DNA from: Tritonibacter multivorans
Lineage (GTDB): Bacteria; Pseudomonadota; Alphaproteobacteria; Rhodobacterales; Rhodobacteraceae
Direction: 5' to 3'
Assembly (NCBI RefSeq): GCF_001458415.1
Contig: NZ_CYSD01000012.1
Span: forward strand, 372,001-436,000
Length of the DNA: 64,000 nucleotides
This document shows positions 15,487 to 24,107 of this stretch, piece by piece; position 1 is the stretch's first letter; each line of letters opens with the position of its first letter. Both the position numbers and the translations under genes were made by a program. The notes under the pieces were generated by a model. That model saw only the letters and a list, made by a program, of their open reading frames with translations. It made no database searches and was not told the origin of the DNA.

Positions 15487-16938
15487 TTATAACCTTGCAG
15501 ATGCAGCATTCTCTGCAACTGCGTCCGTGGCTGTGCCTTCGTATAGGTCTGGTGCCGGGTCCGGAGGGGGCATCAGATGGGCGATTGAATTGGCATAATA
15601 GGACATCAGATCCGCCTGTCCGTCCCGAATGGTCAGGCGTCCGTCCGCCCCTTCGCGGAGCAATCGGCGGCGCAACAACTGCCGCAGCGCCACGTCAACC
15701 GCATGGGCCTCTCCGCCTTCGGGCAGGTGCAGATGAGCAAGCGGCAGATCCGCGGTCAGCCGGGTGATTTCCGCCTCCAGACCGGCGCGATCCATTGCTC
15801 CCCGGTGCAGCAGGATCCAGGCCACCACCGGCACCGGCGCCAGTGGCACCGCCTCTCCGATCCGGGCCATCAGTTCCCGCGACAGGGCTTTGGTGCGGGC
15901 ATCCTGGCTGCGGTCTGCGGCGATCTCGGACAGGGACAGGGGGCGGCCAAAGCTGACCGCAGCATAACCAAACCGGTGATACCGTCCGGTCAGCCACAGC
16001 CAGAACTGGCGCAGCATGCGGAACATGATAATTCCGATCCGCGCCTTGAAGCGGCGCTGGCCAATACGTGCGGCCGAGGTCAGGATCTTGTCCTCGAGCA
16101 CCCGGTCATAGTTCAGCGCGACGGGAACAAAGACCACGTCTTTGCCGTCCTGACCATTCTGCGCCTCGCTGCCTTCGACGATGTATTTCAGCAACCCCAG
16201 CTTGGCCTGCGCCATGGCACCATCCAGCGATAGCCCGCCTTCGGGAAAGATCGCCTGGGTCACGCCGCCCTTGGTCGCCAGCCGCACATAGGCCGCAAGA
16301 ACCTTGCGATAAAGTTCGTTGCGGGACCGGCGGCGGATAAAGTAGGCGCCCATGGCCCGGATCAGACGGCTGAGCGGCCAGACACGGGCCCATTCCCCCA
16401 CCGCATAAGACAGCGCCGAGCGGTCCGCCGCCAGATAGGTCACCAGAACGTAATCCATGTTCGACCGGTGATTCATCACAAAGATCACCGTGGCGTTTTT
16501 GTCGATGCCCGCGACCGAAGGTTCATCCACATGGGCGACCCGAACGCGGTAAATCGCATTGGACAGGAACCGCGCCGCGCGAATGGCAAAGCTGAAATAA
16601 GCCACGGCGGAAAACGAGGGCACAATTTCACGGGCGTAGCGGCGGGCCTCTTCAAAGGCCACGTTTTCCGGCACGCCTGCCTCGGCTGCGCGCTCGCTGA
16701 CCGCCTGCATGACCGCAGGATCGTGGATCAGGCGCTGGATCATGTCATAGCGGCGCGCCAGCTTGAAGGGCTCGATCGGGCGCTCCAGCCGTTTGTTCAG
16801 ACGTCTGACCGCCGTCTCCAGCCGCCGCCGGAAGAACCAGCGCACCGAGGGAAACAGGAAATGCGAGGCAAAGGTGACCACTGCAAACAGCAGGATCAGC
16901 ACAAAAAGCCAAAGCGGGAGTTCAACAGTCTGAGTCAT
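15487..16938 (-). CDS. PlsB/PlsC-superfamily glycerolipid acyltransferase
   Basis: 483 residues. One N-terminal membrane helix (residues 7-30), then an acyltransferase domain with the catalytic H-x4-D motif HRSNMD (H157, D162) and FPEGG (231-235), followed by a roughly 170-residue C-terminal extension. Length and motifs suit a glycerol-3-phosphate 1-O-acyltransferase-like enzyme rather than a short PlsC. Start ATG 16938 gives the membrane helix; the frame extends to 17016 without a better start. It lies between ccr and divergent ecm. A metabolic link to the ethylmalonyl-CoA pathway is not obvious. Confidence 0.8.
   Translation of the reverse strand: MTQTVELPLWLFVLILLFAVVTFASHFLFPSVRWFFRRRLETAVRRLNKRLERPIEPFKLARRYDMIQRLIHDPAVMQAVSERAAEAGVPENVAFEEARRYAREIVPSFSAVAYFSFAIRAARFLSNAIYRVRVAHVDEPSVAGIDKNATVIFVMNHRSNMDYVLVTYLAADRSALSYAVGEWARVWPLSRLIRAMGAYFIRRRSRNELYRKVLAAYVRLATKGGVTQAIFPEGGLSLDGAMAQAKLGLLKYIVEGSEAQNGQDGKDVVFVPVALNYDRVLEDKILTSAARIGQRRFKARIGIIMFRMLRQFWLWLTGRYHRFGYAAVSFGRPLSLSEIAADRSQDARTKALSRELMARIGEAVPLAPVPVVAWILLHRGAMDRAGLEAEITRLTADLPLAHLHLPEGGEAHAVDVALRQLLRRRLLREGADGRLTIRDGQADLMSYYANSIAHLMPPPDPAPDLYEGTATDAVAENAASARL
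15495..15522. promoter_or_regulatory. TGC-rich PhaR-like element upstream of ccr
   Basis: The 17 bp at 15495-15511 (TTGCAGATGCAGCATTC) match the element before phaB (59500-59516) at 16 of 17 positions, and CTGCAACTGC (15513-15522) is identical to part of the phaA element (58019-58028). The stretch overlaps the last codons of the acyltransferase gene, where four GCA Ala codons, unusual for this GC-rich genome, produce the motif. It could be coincidental; it lies 159 bp upstream of the ccr start. Confidence 0.35.
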
Positions 16939-17080
16939 AGCGCAGTCTTGCCTGCACCCGTCCAGCGAGACAAGCGCCACGCGCGGCAACAATCGACCTT
17001 CCTGCGCCCTGCCCACCGTATTTCACGCAACAAAGACGTCACGGAAATCACATCCGCCCTCGTCGCTGCATCGCGGCGAA

Positions 17081-17109
17081 TTGACAAGGGTCGAAAATTC
17101 CAGTTTACA
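17081..17109 (+). promoter_or_regulatory. Probable sigma-70 promoter of ecm
   Basis: A consensus -35 TTGACA (17081-17086) is followed after 17 bp by TTTACA (17104-17109) as a weak -10, about 55 bp before the ecm ATG and within the divergent region shared with the acyltransferase gene. Confidence 0.4.
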
Positions 17110-17165
17110 TCAGCCAAGCGAAATAAAATTACCCATCCGTGATTCATCCCGTGAGGAGGCCCGCC

Positions 17166-19151
17166 ATGACAAACGCGCAGAGCGACCAGTCCCAAGTCCG
17201 CCAAAAGGACCGCCCCTGGCTGATCCGTACCTATGCCGGTCACTCTACGGCGGCGAAGTCCAATGCGCTGTATCGCGCGAACCTTGCCAAGGGTCAGACC
17301 GGCCTGTCGGTGGCCTTCGATCTGCCGACGCAGACAGGCTACGACAGCGATCACGTGCTGTCGCGCGGCGAGGTGGGCAAGGTCGGCGTGCCCGTCTGCC
17401 ATCTGGGCGATATGCGCACCCTGTTTGATGAAATCCCGCTCGAGCAGATGAACACCTCGATGACCATCAATGCGACCGCGCCGTGGCTTTTGTCGCTTTA
17501 TATTGCGGTGGCCGAAGAACAGGGCGCGGATATTTCCAAGCTGCAGGGCACCGTGCAGAACGACCTGATCAAGGAATACCTGAGCCGCGGCACCTATATC
17601 TGCCCGCCGCAACCCAGCCTGAAGATGATCGGGGATGTGGCCGAATACTGCTATAAGCACGTTCCCAAATGGAACCCGATGAACGTCTGTTCCTACCACT
17701 TGCAGGAAGCAGGCGCGACACCGGAGCAGGAGCTGGCCTTTGCGCTGGCCACAGCCCAAGCGGTTCTGGACGAACTGCGCCCGCGTGTCTCGGCCGAGGA
17801 TTTCCCCCGCGTGGTGCAGCGGATTTCCTTCTTTGTGAACGCAGGCATCCGCTTTGTGACCGAGATGTGCAAAATGCGCGCCTTTGTCGATCTGTGGGAC
17901 GAGATCTGTCAGGAACGCTATGGGGTTGAAGACCCCAAGGCGCGCCGTTTCCGCTATGGCGTGCAGGTGAACAGCCTTGGCCTGACCGAGCAGCAGCCGG
18001 AAAACAATGTCTACCGTATTCTGATCGAAATGCTGGCGGTGACCCTGTCGAAAAAAGCCCGCGCCCGCGCGGTGCAGCTGCCCGCGTGGAACGAGGCGCT
18101 TGGCCTGCCGCGCCCCTGGGATCAGCAGTGGTCGATGCGGATGCAGCAGATCCTGGCCTATGAAACCGACCTTCTGGAATATGGCGATCTGTTTGATGGC
18201 AACCCGGCGGTGGATGCCAAGGTGGAAGCGCTGAAAGAAGGTGCGCGCGCCGAATTGAAAACGCTTGAAAGCATGGGCGGCGCGGTGGCCTCGATCGAAT
18301 ATATGAAGTCCCGCCTTGTGGATTCCAACGCCGAGCGGATCAATAAGATCGAAAGCAATGAAACCGTTGTGGTTGGTGTGAACAAATGGACCGAGGGCGA
18401 GCCGTCGCCGCTGCAGACCGAAGACGGTGGTATTATGGTGGTCGACCCGGCGGTGGAGCAGGAGCAGATTGCGCGCCTGAACTCCTGGCGCAGCACGCGG
18501 GATGCAAAAGCCGTGGCCGAGGCCCTGGCGGACCTGCGCGAAGCGGCCCGAACTGGCGCAAACATTGTGCCGCCCTCTGTCAAAGCGGCCAAAGCCGGTG
18601 TCACCACCGGTGAATGGGCGGAAGAAATGCGCAAGGTCCACGGCACCTATCGCGGCCCGACCGGCGTGTCGGCGTCGCAGTCAAATATGACCGAAGGGTT
18701 GGATGACCTGCGCGAGGCGGTCAACGCGGTCTCTGACCAGCTGGGGCGTCGTCTGAAGTTCGTGGTTGGCAAACCGGGTCTGGACGGCCATTCCAACGGA
18801 GCAGAGCAGATCGCCTATCGCGCCCGCGACTGCGGTATGGACATTACCTATGACGGCATTCGCCTGACCCCGCAGGAGCTTGCCGACAGCGCCGAAAAAG
18901 ACGGTGCCCATGTGATTGGCCTGTCGATCCTGTCGGGCAGCCATCTGCCTTTGGTCAAGGACACGCTGGCGCAGCTAGAGGACGCGGGGCTTGGTCACGT
19001 CCCTGTTGTGGTTGGGGGGATTATTCCAGATGATGATGCGGTGAAACTGCGCGAAATGGGGGTCTCCAGAGTCTATACCCCTAAGAATTTCGAGCTGAAC
19101 GCGATTATGCACGACATTGTGAATCTCGCAAAACCGGATCAAGATCGTTAA
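17166..19151 (+). CDS. ecm: Ethylmalonyl-CoA mutase
   Basis: 661 residues, single-chain coenzyme B12 mutase. The N-terminal TIM-barrel part includes RTYAGHSTAAKSNALYR and GLSVAFDLPTQTGYDSD. The C-terminal cobalamin domain has the DxHxxG motif as DGHSNG (about residues 540-545). It converts (2R)-ethylmalonyl-CoA to (2S)-methylsuccinyl-CoA after Ccr and epimerase. The N-terminus and the ccr neighbour separate it from methylmalonyl-CoA mutase. ATG 17166 has GAGGAGG 8 nt upstream. An older name in related organisms is meaA. Two palindromes follow its stop. Confidence 0.95.
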   Translation: MTNAQSDQSQVRQKDRPWLIRTYAGHSTAAKSNALYRANLAKGQTGLSVAFDLPTQTGYDSDHVLSRGEVGKVGVPVCHLGDMRTLFDEIPLEQMNTSMTINATAPWLLSLYIAVAEEQGADISKLQGTVQNDLIKEYLSRGTYICPPQPSLKMIGDVAEYCYKHVPKWNPMNVCSYHLQEAGATPEQELAFALATAQAVLDELRPRVSAEDFPRVVQRISFFVNAGIRFVTEMCKMRAFVDLWDEICQERYGVEDPKARRFRYGVQVNSLGLTEQQPENNVYRILIEMLAVTLSKKARARAVQLPAWNEALGLPRPWDQQWSMRMQQILAYETDLLEYGDLFDGNPAVDAKVEALKEGARAELKTLESMGGAVASIEYMKSRLVDSNAERINKIESNETVVVGVNKWTEGEPSPLQTEDGGIMVVDPAVEQEQIARLNSWRSTRDAKAVAEALADLREAARTGANIVPPSVKAAKAGVTTGEWAEEMRKVHGTYRGPTGVSASQSNMTEGLDDLREAVNAVSDQLGRRLKFVVGKPGLDGHSNGAEQIAYRARDCGMDITYDGIRLTPQELADSAEKDGAHVIGLSILSGSHLPLVKDTLAQLEDAGLGHVPVVVGGIIPDDDAVKLREMGVSRVYTPKNFELNAIMHDIVNLAKPDQDR

Positions 19152-19203
19152 ATCCTCCAATAAATCCGGCATTATTCAGCCTGCGATTTAAAAATATAAA
19201 AAT

Positions 19204-19254
19204 AGATGCTGATTAGCATCTGGCATTCGCGCAATAACTAGCTTATTGCGCGAA
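19204..19254. promoter_or_regulatory. Tandem palindromes between ecm and the H-NS-like gene
   Basis: AGATGCT-GATT-AGCATCT (19204-19221) is followed by the perfect 12-bp palindrome TTCGCGCAATAA (19226-19237) / TTATTGCGCGAA (19243-19254) with a 5-nt loop. Either could end ecm transcription (T-rich bases follow the second), or the second could be an operator for the gene at 19288. The half-site TTATTGCGCGAA recurs exactly upstream of phaA at 57992-58003. Confidence 0.5.
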
Positions 19255-19287
19255 ATTCTTCGTGGTACAAAAAAACTGGAGAAAGCC

Positions 19288-19611
19288 ATGTCCATTGACT
19301 TGACGCAAATGTCACGGAAAGAGCTTCTGCAACTTCAAGACGACGTCGCTGTCGCCCTGAAAGAAGCAGAACAGCGCGAATTGAATGAAGCGATGAGAGC
19401 AGTAGAACAGGCCGCTGCTCAATACGGGTATTCTCTGGATGAAGTTCTTGGCACCTCGCAAAAAGCGCAGGCCGCAAAGAAATCCAAAGCCGCCCCCAAA
19501 TATCGCAACCCGGAAAACCCTTCTGAAACATGGACAGGCCGTGGCCGCAAACCGCATTGGGTGCACAAAGCCCTGACCGATGGGGTCGATATCTCCGAAC
19601 TCGAAATCTGA
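19288..19611 (+). CDS. H-NS/HvrA-family nucleoid-associated protein
   Basis: 107 residues. An N-terminal coiled-coil oligomerisation part (LTQMSRKELLQLQDDVAVAL onward), a basic linker with KAAKKSKAAPKYRNP, and the C-terminal H-NS DNA-binding motif TWTGRGRKPHWV. The family bends and silences AT-rich DNA; HvrA in Rhodobacter trans-activates metabolic genes. ATG 19288 has a GGAG site; the in-frame extension to 19246 would run into the palindrome. It ends 12 bp before deoD, so the two are probably co-transcribed. Confidence 0.88.
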   Translation: MSIDLTQMSRKELLQLQDDVAVALKEAEQRELNEAMRAVEQAAAQYGYSLDEVLGTSQKAQAAKKSKAAPKYRNPENPSETWTGRGRKPHWVHKALTDGVDISELEI

Positions 19612-19623
19612 TCGGAATAAAGA

Positions 19624-20328
19624 ATGACTGTTCATATTGGTGCGGAAAAAGGCGATTACGCCGAAACCGTTCTTTTGCCCGGTGATCCCTATCGCGCAAA
19701 ATGGGCGGCGGAAACTTTTCTTCAGGATGTACGCCAAGTAAATGACGTGCGCGGCATGTTGGGTTTTACCGGCACCTGGAAAGGCAACCCTGTTTCCATT
19801 CAGGGCAGTGGAATGGGCATGCCGTCGCTGTCCATTTACGTCAATGAACTGATCCGTGATTTTGATGCAAAAACGCTGATCCGCATTGGCTCCTGTGGGG
19901 GCATGCAACCGTCGGTGAAGGTCCGCGATGTTATTATTGCAATGACCGCAACCACTGTGGCGTCTCCGTCCAGCACAATTCTGCGCGAGGTAAATTACGC
20001 GCCCTGTGCGGATTGGTCCCTTTTGCGCGCTGCCGTGGACGCGGCTGAGGCCCGAGGGAGCAAGCCCCATGTGGGGGGCATCTATTCTTCGGACACGTTT
20101 TATGATGAACGCCCCGATCTGAACGAACAGATGGTGCGTCACGGTGTTCTGGGTGTGGAAATGGAAGCGGCCGAACTGTACACGCTGGCCGCCCGTCATG
20201 GCCGCCGTGCGCTGGCGGTTCTGACTGTGTCGGACCACCTGCAGACCGGTGAGGCGCTGCCGTCGGATCAACGCGAACGCAGCTTTGGCGATATGGTCGA
20301 AATCGCGCTGGAAGCCGCATTCACCTAA
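19624..20328 (+). CDS. deoD: Purine-nucleoside phosphorylase (DeoD type)
   Basis: 234 residues, hexameric PNP/UDP family. [27 protein letters not shown] carries the phosphate-binding start, [12 protein letters not shown] the central motif, MEAAEL the nucleoside-binding acid, and SDH near residue 204 the base-binding Asp. It splits purine (deoxy)nucleosides with phosphate and could act on nucleosides imported by the ABC system at 3.7-8.6 kb. A terminator follows. Confidence 0.93.
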   Translation: MTVHIGAEKGDYAETVLLPGDPYRAKWAAETFLQDVRQVNDVRGMLGFTGTWKGNPVSIQGSGMGMPSLSIYVNELIRDFDAKTLIRIGSCGGMQPSVKVRDVIIAMTATTVASPSSTILREVNYAPCADWSLLRAAVDAAEARGSKPHVGGIYSSDTFYDERPDLNEQMVRHGVLGVEMEAAELYTLAARHGRRALAVLTVSDHLQTGEALPSDQRERSFGDMVEIALEAAFT

Positions 20329-20354
20329 GGTCCCGGCCAAAGTGTGATGCCTAC

Positions 20355-20380
20355 AAAGGGGACCTTGGGGTCCCCTTTTG
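20355..20380 (+). terminator. Terminator of the hns-deoD unit
   Basis: AAAGGGGACC (20355-20364) pairs with GGTCCCCTTT (20369-20378) over a 4-nt loop. It can work in both directions and also lies just beyond the DUF1989 gene stop. Confidence 0.8.
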
Positions 20381-20408
20381 CATGTTACAGCGGCGGGAGT
20401 TTTTTGTC

Positions 20409-21263
20409 CTAAAGACCATGGCTGCGGTCGTAAGGGTTGAGGGCTGGGCTTTGCCAATCGCCCAAAGCCCCTGCGGCGGGGGCAAAGACCTCGACTTCAA
20501 GCGGGAAACAGGCGGCCGCGTCACTGGTGTGTTCAGCCCCGCAGTCGCCGCCCGGACAGGCGCTGAGACCGCCAATCAGGTCTATTTCGGCAAAGAACTC
20601 CAGATAATCACCGGGCCGGACTGGGCTGGCTTTCATAAAGTACTGGCCCGTGTCGCGGGTGAAGCCGGTGCACATAAAGACATTGAGCACATCATGCACA
20701 TTGGGTTCGGCCTCGGCCAGTGACAGGCCCGTTTCCGCCGCCAAAGCGCGGGTCAGGTTGGAGTGGCAGCAATAGTGGTAATCCGCACCGCCCAGAACCC
20801 GGCCCGTGTAAGGGTCGCAGCGGGTGCCGATCGCATCGTGGACCGCGCCGCCGAATTCGTCGATCCCATACCAGTCCAGCGTATCCTGCAGGATCGTCGC
20901 CATCGGGCGCATAAAGGGAAAACACGACCAGAGCTGGTCACCTGTGGACACATGGCTGCCGTGGAGCGCGCGGGTTTTGCCGGAGTAGAACCGTTCGGAA
21001 AGGTCTTTGGCGTTCCACAGGTTCAGATCGCCGACCTGCGCGCCCTCGCGGCAGGTGATGCGAAAGAAATGACCGGCGGGCACCCGGAAACAGCGGCCAT
21101 CGCGCGGAGGCACCGTCACTGCCGACAGCGGCCGGGCGGTTTTACGCGCCGCCCGATACAGACTGAGATCCGGGCGTGGCAGGGTGTCGGTGGGATAACA
21201 GATCACCGGCGGGACGGCGCGGCGCGCCTCCGCATCTGTTGGCTCTTGTCGCTGATCGGTCAT
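20409..21263 (-). CDS. DUF1989 (urea carboxylase-associated) family protein
   Basis: 284 residues from ATG 21263. The DUF1989 core includes the PAGHFFRITCREGAQVGDLN segment and clustered Cys/His (YHYCCHSNL, NVFMCTG, CPGGDCG) likely to bind metal. Homologues sit near urea amidolyase or are of unknown role; no urea genes are here, so function is unassigned. The frame stays open upstream to 21506 with a membrane-helix and Cys-rich segment, so a 365-residue fused product is possible. The start at 21263 gives the usual family length. Confidence 0.75.
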   Translation of the reverse strand: MTDQRQEPTDAEARRAVPPVICYPTDTLPRPDLSLYRAARKTARPLSAVTVPPRDGRCFRVPAGHFFRITCREGAQVGDLNLWNAKDLSERFYSGKTRALHGSHVSTGDQLWSCFPFMRPMATILQDTLDWYGIDEFGGAVHDAIGTRCDPYTGRVLGGADYHYCCHSNLTRALAAETGLSLAEAEPNVHDVLNVFMCTGFTRDTGQYFMKASPVRPGDYLEFFAEIDLIGGLSACPGGDCGAEHTSDAAACFPLEVEVFAPAAGALGDWQSPALNPYDRSHGL

Positions 21264-21506
21264 CGCGTCCTCCGCTTCTGTCGGTTCAGACAAACGAAGT
21301 CGCGCGCCTTTGGCAAGCGATCTGGGGCGCAGGCAATCGCGGGGGGTGGCACTGCCGCCTTGGCGGGCACCGCAGGCGGCACAGGCCCAGCCGCCCGCAC
21401 GCCGGTCTTCGCGCCAACGGCACTGGCGGGTCAGCGTTGTGGTGCTGCGCTGCCAATAGAGATAGGCGAGAACACCAAGAAGAAGGATCAGAAGCAAAAA
21501 GGGCAT
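21264..21506 (-). other. Upstream in-frame segment: membrane helix plus Cys ribbon
   Basis: ATG 21506 opens 81 codons that run without a stop into the DUF1989 gene. They begin with a hydrophobic helix (MPFLLLILLLGVLAYLYW) and continue with CRWREDRRAGGWACAACG and a later Cys (C29, C41, C44, C58), a ribbon-like pattern I associate with small Rhodobacterales membrane proteins. It may be a separate small protein, an N-terminal fusion, or an untranslated remnant. The ATG falls inside the stem of the terminator at 21496-21523, which argues against efficient independent expression. Confidence 0.4.
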
Positions 21507-21523
21507 AGCCCTTGGCTACGCCC
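21496..21523 (-). terminator. Terminator of the small acidic protein gene
   Basis: On the minus strand GGGCGTAGCC (21523-21514) pairs with GGCTATGCCC (21510-21501) over a 3-nt loop with one G-U pair, followed by five T residues (21500-21496). Confidence 0.75.
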
Positions 21524-21574
21524 CTGTTGCATCTCCGGCAATAGAAATTGCGGAGGAAATCGCGCGGCCTGCGT

Positions 21575-21742
21575 TTAGGCTGCGTCGTAGTAGAACACAA
21601 ACGCGTCGTCGTTTGCTTCGTCCATTTTCAGCGCCGCAACATGTGTTTCCGGGGTGTAGTAGGCCCAGGCTTCGTCCAGAATGGCGAGCGCTTCGTCGGC
21701 TTTGGTATTGGCGGTTTTCAGTTCGGTGACATCAGAGGTCAT
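21575..21742 (-). CDS. Small acidic protein of unknown function (55 aa)
   Basis: 55 residues, MTSDVTELKTANTKADEALA at the N-terminus and an acidic, aromatic tail rich in D, F and Y. AAGGA lies 9 nt before ATG 21742, and a clean terminator follows the stop, so it is probably a real single-gene unit. No domain recognised; no membrane segment or signal. The acidic helical character could suit a protein-binding role, but nothing more can be said. Confidence 0.6.
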   Translation of the reverse strand: MTSDVTELKTANTKADEALAILDEAWAYYTPETHVAALKMDEANDDAFVFYYDAA

Positions 21743-21931
21743 TGCATCATATCCTTGAATGGGACGTCGCGTGTCACGTTCAAGTGGCTGGCACGCGGCT
21801 TGGAGTTCCAGGCTCCCACGGCCAGAGATATAGGCGATGCCGCAGCGCAGCACATCGGCCAAGATTGCAAACTCGCCATGCAGAAACCGCAAAGCCAGCG
21901 TGCAATGGTACACAGTGGCGCCCCCTGACAG

Positions 21932-21958
21932 AAAAGCCCCCGCCAGATGGCAGGGGCT
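21932..21958 (-). terminator. Terminator of the aldo/keto reductase gene
   Basis: On the minus strand AGCCCCTGCC and GGCGGGGGCT pair across ATCT (arms 21958-21949 and 21944-21935, one mismatch), followed by TTTC. Confidence 0.7.
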
Positions 21959-21982
21959 GTCTGGGATCTGATTGCGCCGGAC

Positions 21983-23050
21983 TTAGCCTGCGTCGCGCAT
22001 ACCGCCGCGCGTCAGGGACGGGCTGGGGTTTGCATTGTGCAGCTCTTCGATTGCGTCCAGCACTTCGTCCGAGAGGGTGATGTCTTCGGCCGAGAGGCAT
22101 TCTTCGAGCTGCGGCATGGTGGTGGCGCCGATGATGTTCGAGCCCAAGAAGGGACGCGAATTCACAAAGGCAATGGCCAGCTGCGTCGGTGTCATACCGT
22201 TGTCGCGGGCCAGTTCCACATAGTTGCGCACATATTGGCTGTCGCGGTTCTGGCTGTGGCGGGTCATGATCATTTCCCCCCACGGCAGGGTGAAGCGCGC
22301 GCCTTCGGGCTGCTGACCGTCCAGATATTTGCCCGACAGAATGCCCCCGCCCAGTGGCGAATAAGCGAGCAGATCCACACGTTCGTGCATCGCCACCTCG
22401 GAAGAAGACACATCCCAGTTGCGCTGCAACAGGCTGTAGGGGTTCTGGCTCGACTGGATACGCGGCAGGCCTTTGGCTTCAGCCAGCTGCAAGTACTTCA
22501 TCATGCCCCAAGGGGTTTCGTTCGAGACGCCGATCTCGCGGATCTTGCCCTTCTCGATCATCTTTGCCAGCGCTTCCAGCATGCCTTCCATGTCCTCGCC
22601 GGTCATGGAGGTGTGCAGATGCGGCTGGAAATCGCGCTGAGCAAAGAAGTTCGACTGACGTTGTGGCCAGTGCAGCTGGTAGAGGTCGATAACATCAGTT
22701 TTCAGACGCTTGAGCGAGCCATCCACGGCCTCTTCCACATCTGCGGGTGTCAGGCCACGGCCCCGGCACAACGGCGCAGGTCCGGCCATTTTGGTGGCTA
22801 GAATGACCTTGTCACGATTGCCGGTTGCCTCAAACCACTGGCCGATGATGTCTTCGGTGGTGCCTGCGTAATCATTGTTCGGCGGCACCGGGTAAATCTC
22901 TGCGGTGTCGAAGAAATTGACGCCACGCTCCAGCGCCAGATCCATTTGCGCGGCGGCATCCTCATAGGTGTTCTGCACGCCCCAGGTCATGGTGCCAAGG
23001 CAGATCCGGGAGACATTCAGGTCCGAGGTGCCAAGCTTGCGATACTGCAT
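21983..23050 (-). CDS. Aldo/keto reductase (Tas-like)
   Basis: 355 residues, AKR TIM barrel. MQYRKLGTSDLNVSRICLGT start, catalytic Asp/Tyr in GVNFFDTAEIYP, Lys in VILATKMAG, and His in DLYQLHWP. The C-terminal GATTMPQLEECL loop binds NADP(H). The PVPPNNDYAGTTEDIIGQW insertion resembles E. coli Tas. Substrate unknown. ATG 23050 has AAGAGAG upstream; longer frames to 23278 lack homology. Confidence 0.87.
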   Translation of the reverse strand: MQYRKLGTSDLNVSRICLGTMTWGVQNTYEDAAAQMDLALERGVNFFDTAEIYPVPPNNDYAGTTEDIIGQWFEATGNRDKVILATKMAGPAPLCRGRGLTPADVEEAVDGSLKRLKTDVIDLYQLHWPQRQSNFFAQRDFQPHLHTSMTGEDMEGMLEALAKMIEKGKIREIGVSNETPWGMMKYLQLAEAKGLPRIQSSQNPYSLLQRNWDVSSSEVAMHERVDLLAYSPLGGGILSGKYLDGQQPEGARFTLPWGEMIMTRHSQNRDSQYVRNYVELARDNGMTPTQLAIAFVNSRPFLGSNIIGATTMPQLEECLSAEDITLSDEVLDAIEELHNANPSPSLTRGGMRDAG

Positions 23051-23263
23051 GATGCGCTCTCTTTCATAAAAGGAGGGAGGGTTGGCGCAAACATAAGCGC
23101 CTGCTGCCAATTTCCAAACAGGAAGTCGCCAAAAGGCACCAAAGGCAGGGATTTCGGCACGGCCTGCAAGTTCGGTTTCGCCCCCCCTGACACCGCAGCC
23201 CCAAAGGGGCCCGAAAACCGGGCCCTTGCCGCAGGGTGATGTTCTGCGGCGCGGCCCAAACAA

Positions 23264-23295
23264 AAAAAGCCCCACCATCGCTGGCGGGGCTTTTT
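23264..23295 (-). terminator. Terminator of the sdhCDAB operon
   Basis: AAAAAGCCCC-A-CCA (23264-23277) pairs with TGG-C-GGGGCTTTTT (23282-23295). The T run on the minus strand follows the sdhB stop by about 20 bp. Confidence 0.85.
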
Positions 23296-23315
23296 ACAAT
23301 CCATAAGCCGTCAGA

Positions 23316-24095
23316 TCAGACGTTACGCTCGACCATCATCTGTTTGATGTTGGCGATTGCCTTGGCCGGGTTCAGGCCCTTGGGGCAGGTTTTCGCGCAG
23401 TTCATGATGGTGTGGCAGCGATACAACTTGAAGGGGTCTTCAAGGTTATCCAGACGCTCGCCCGTGGCTTCATCGCGGCTGTCGATGATCCAGCGGTAGG
23501 CGTGCAGCAGGGCGGCTGGGCCCAAGTAGCGGTCGCCGTTCCACCAGTAGGACGGGCAGGATGTGGAGCAGGACGCGCACATTACGCACTCATAGAGGCC
23601 GTCGAGTTTTTTACGGTCCTCAATGGACTGCTTCCACTCTTTCGCGGGGCGGTTGGTCTTGGTTTCCAGCCAGGGCATGATCGACGCGTGCTGCGCATAG
23701 AAGTGGGTCAGGTCCGGGATCAGGTCCTTCACCACCGGCATATGCGGCAGCGGGTAGATTTTGACGTCGCCGGAGACCTCGTCCAGGCCATAGATACAGG
23801 CCAGGGTGTTGATCCCGTCGATGTTCATCGCGCAGGAGCCACAGATGCCTTCGCGGCAGGAGCGGCGGAAGGTCAGGGTCGGGTCGATCTCGTTCTTGAT
23901 CTTGATCAGCGCGTCCAGAACCATGGGACCGCATTTGTCCATGTCCAGGAAGTATGTGTCGACCTGCGGGTTTTTGCCATCATCCGGGTTCCAGCGGTAA
24001 ATCTGGAACTTACGGACATTGGTCGCACCCTCGGGCTTTGGCCAGGTTTTACCCGTGGTGATGCGGGAGTTCTTGGGAAGTGCAAATTCAACCAT
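23316..24095 (-). CDS. sdhB: Succinate dehydrogenase iron-sulfur subunit
   Basis: 259 residues. A [2Fe-2S] ferredoxin domain with [14 protein letters not shown] and LAC, then a helical domain with [12 protein letters not shown] ([4Fe-4S]) and [12 protein letters not shown] ([3Fe-4S]) motifs. It passes electrons from SdhA flavin to ubiquinone at SdhC/SdhD on the inner face of the membrane. Last gene of sdhCDAB, 12 bp after sdhA. Confidence 0.97.
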   Translation of the reverse strand: MVEFALPKNSRITTGKTWPKPEGATNVRKFQIYRWNPDDGKNPQVDTYFLDMDKCGPMVLDALIKIKNEIDPTLTFRRSCREGICGSCAMNIDGINTLACIYGLDEVSGDVKIYPLPHMPVVKDLIPDLTHFYAQHASIMPWLETKTNRPAKEWKQSIEDRKKLDGLYECVMCASCSTSCPSYWWNGDRYLGPAALLHAYRWIIDSRDEATGERLDNLEDPFKLYRCHTIMNCAKTCPKGLNPAKAIANIKQMMVERNV

Positions 24096-24107
24096 CTGAT
24101 TGTCTCC

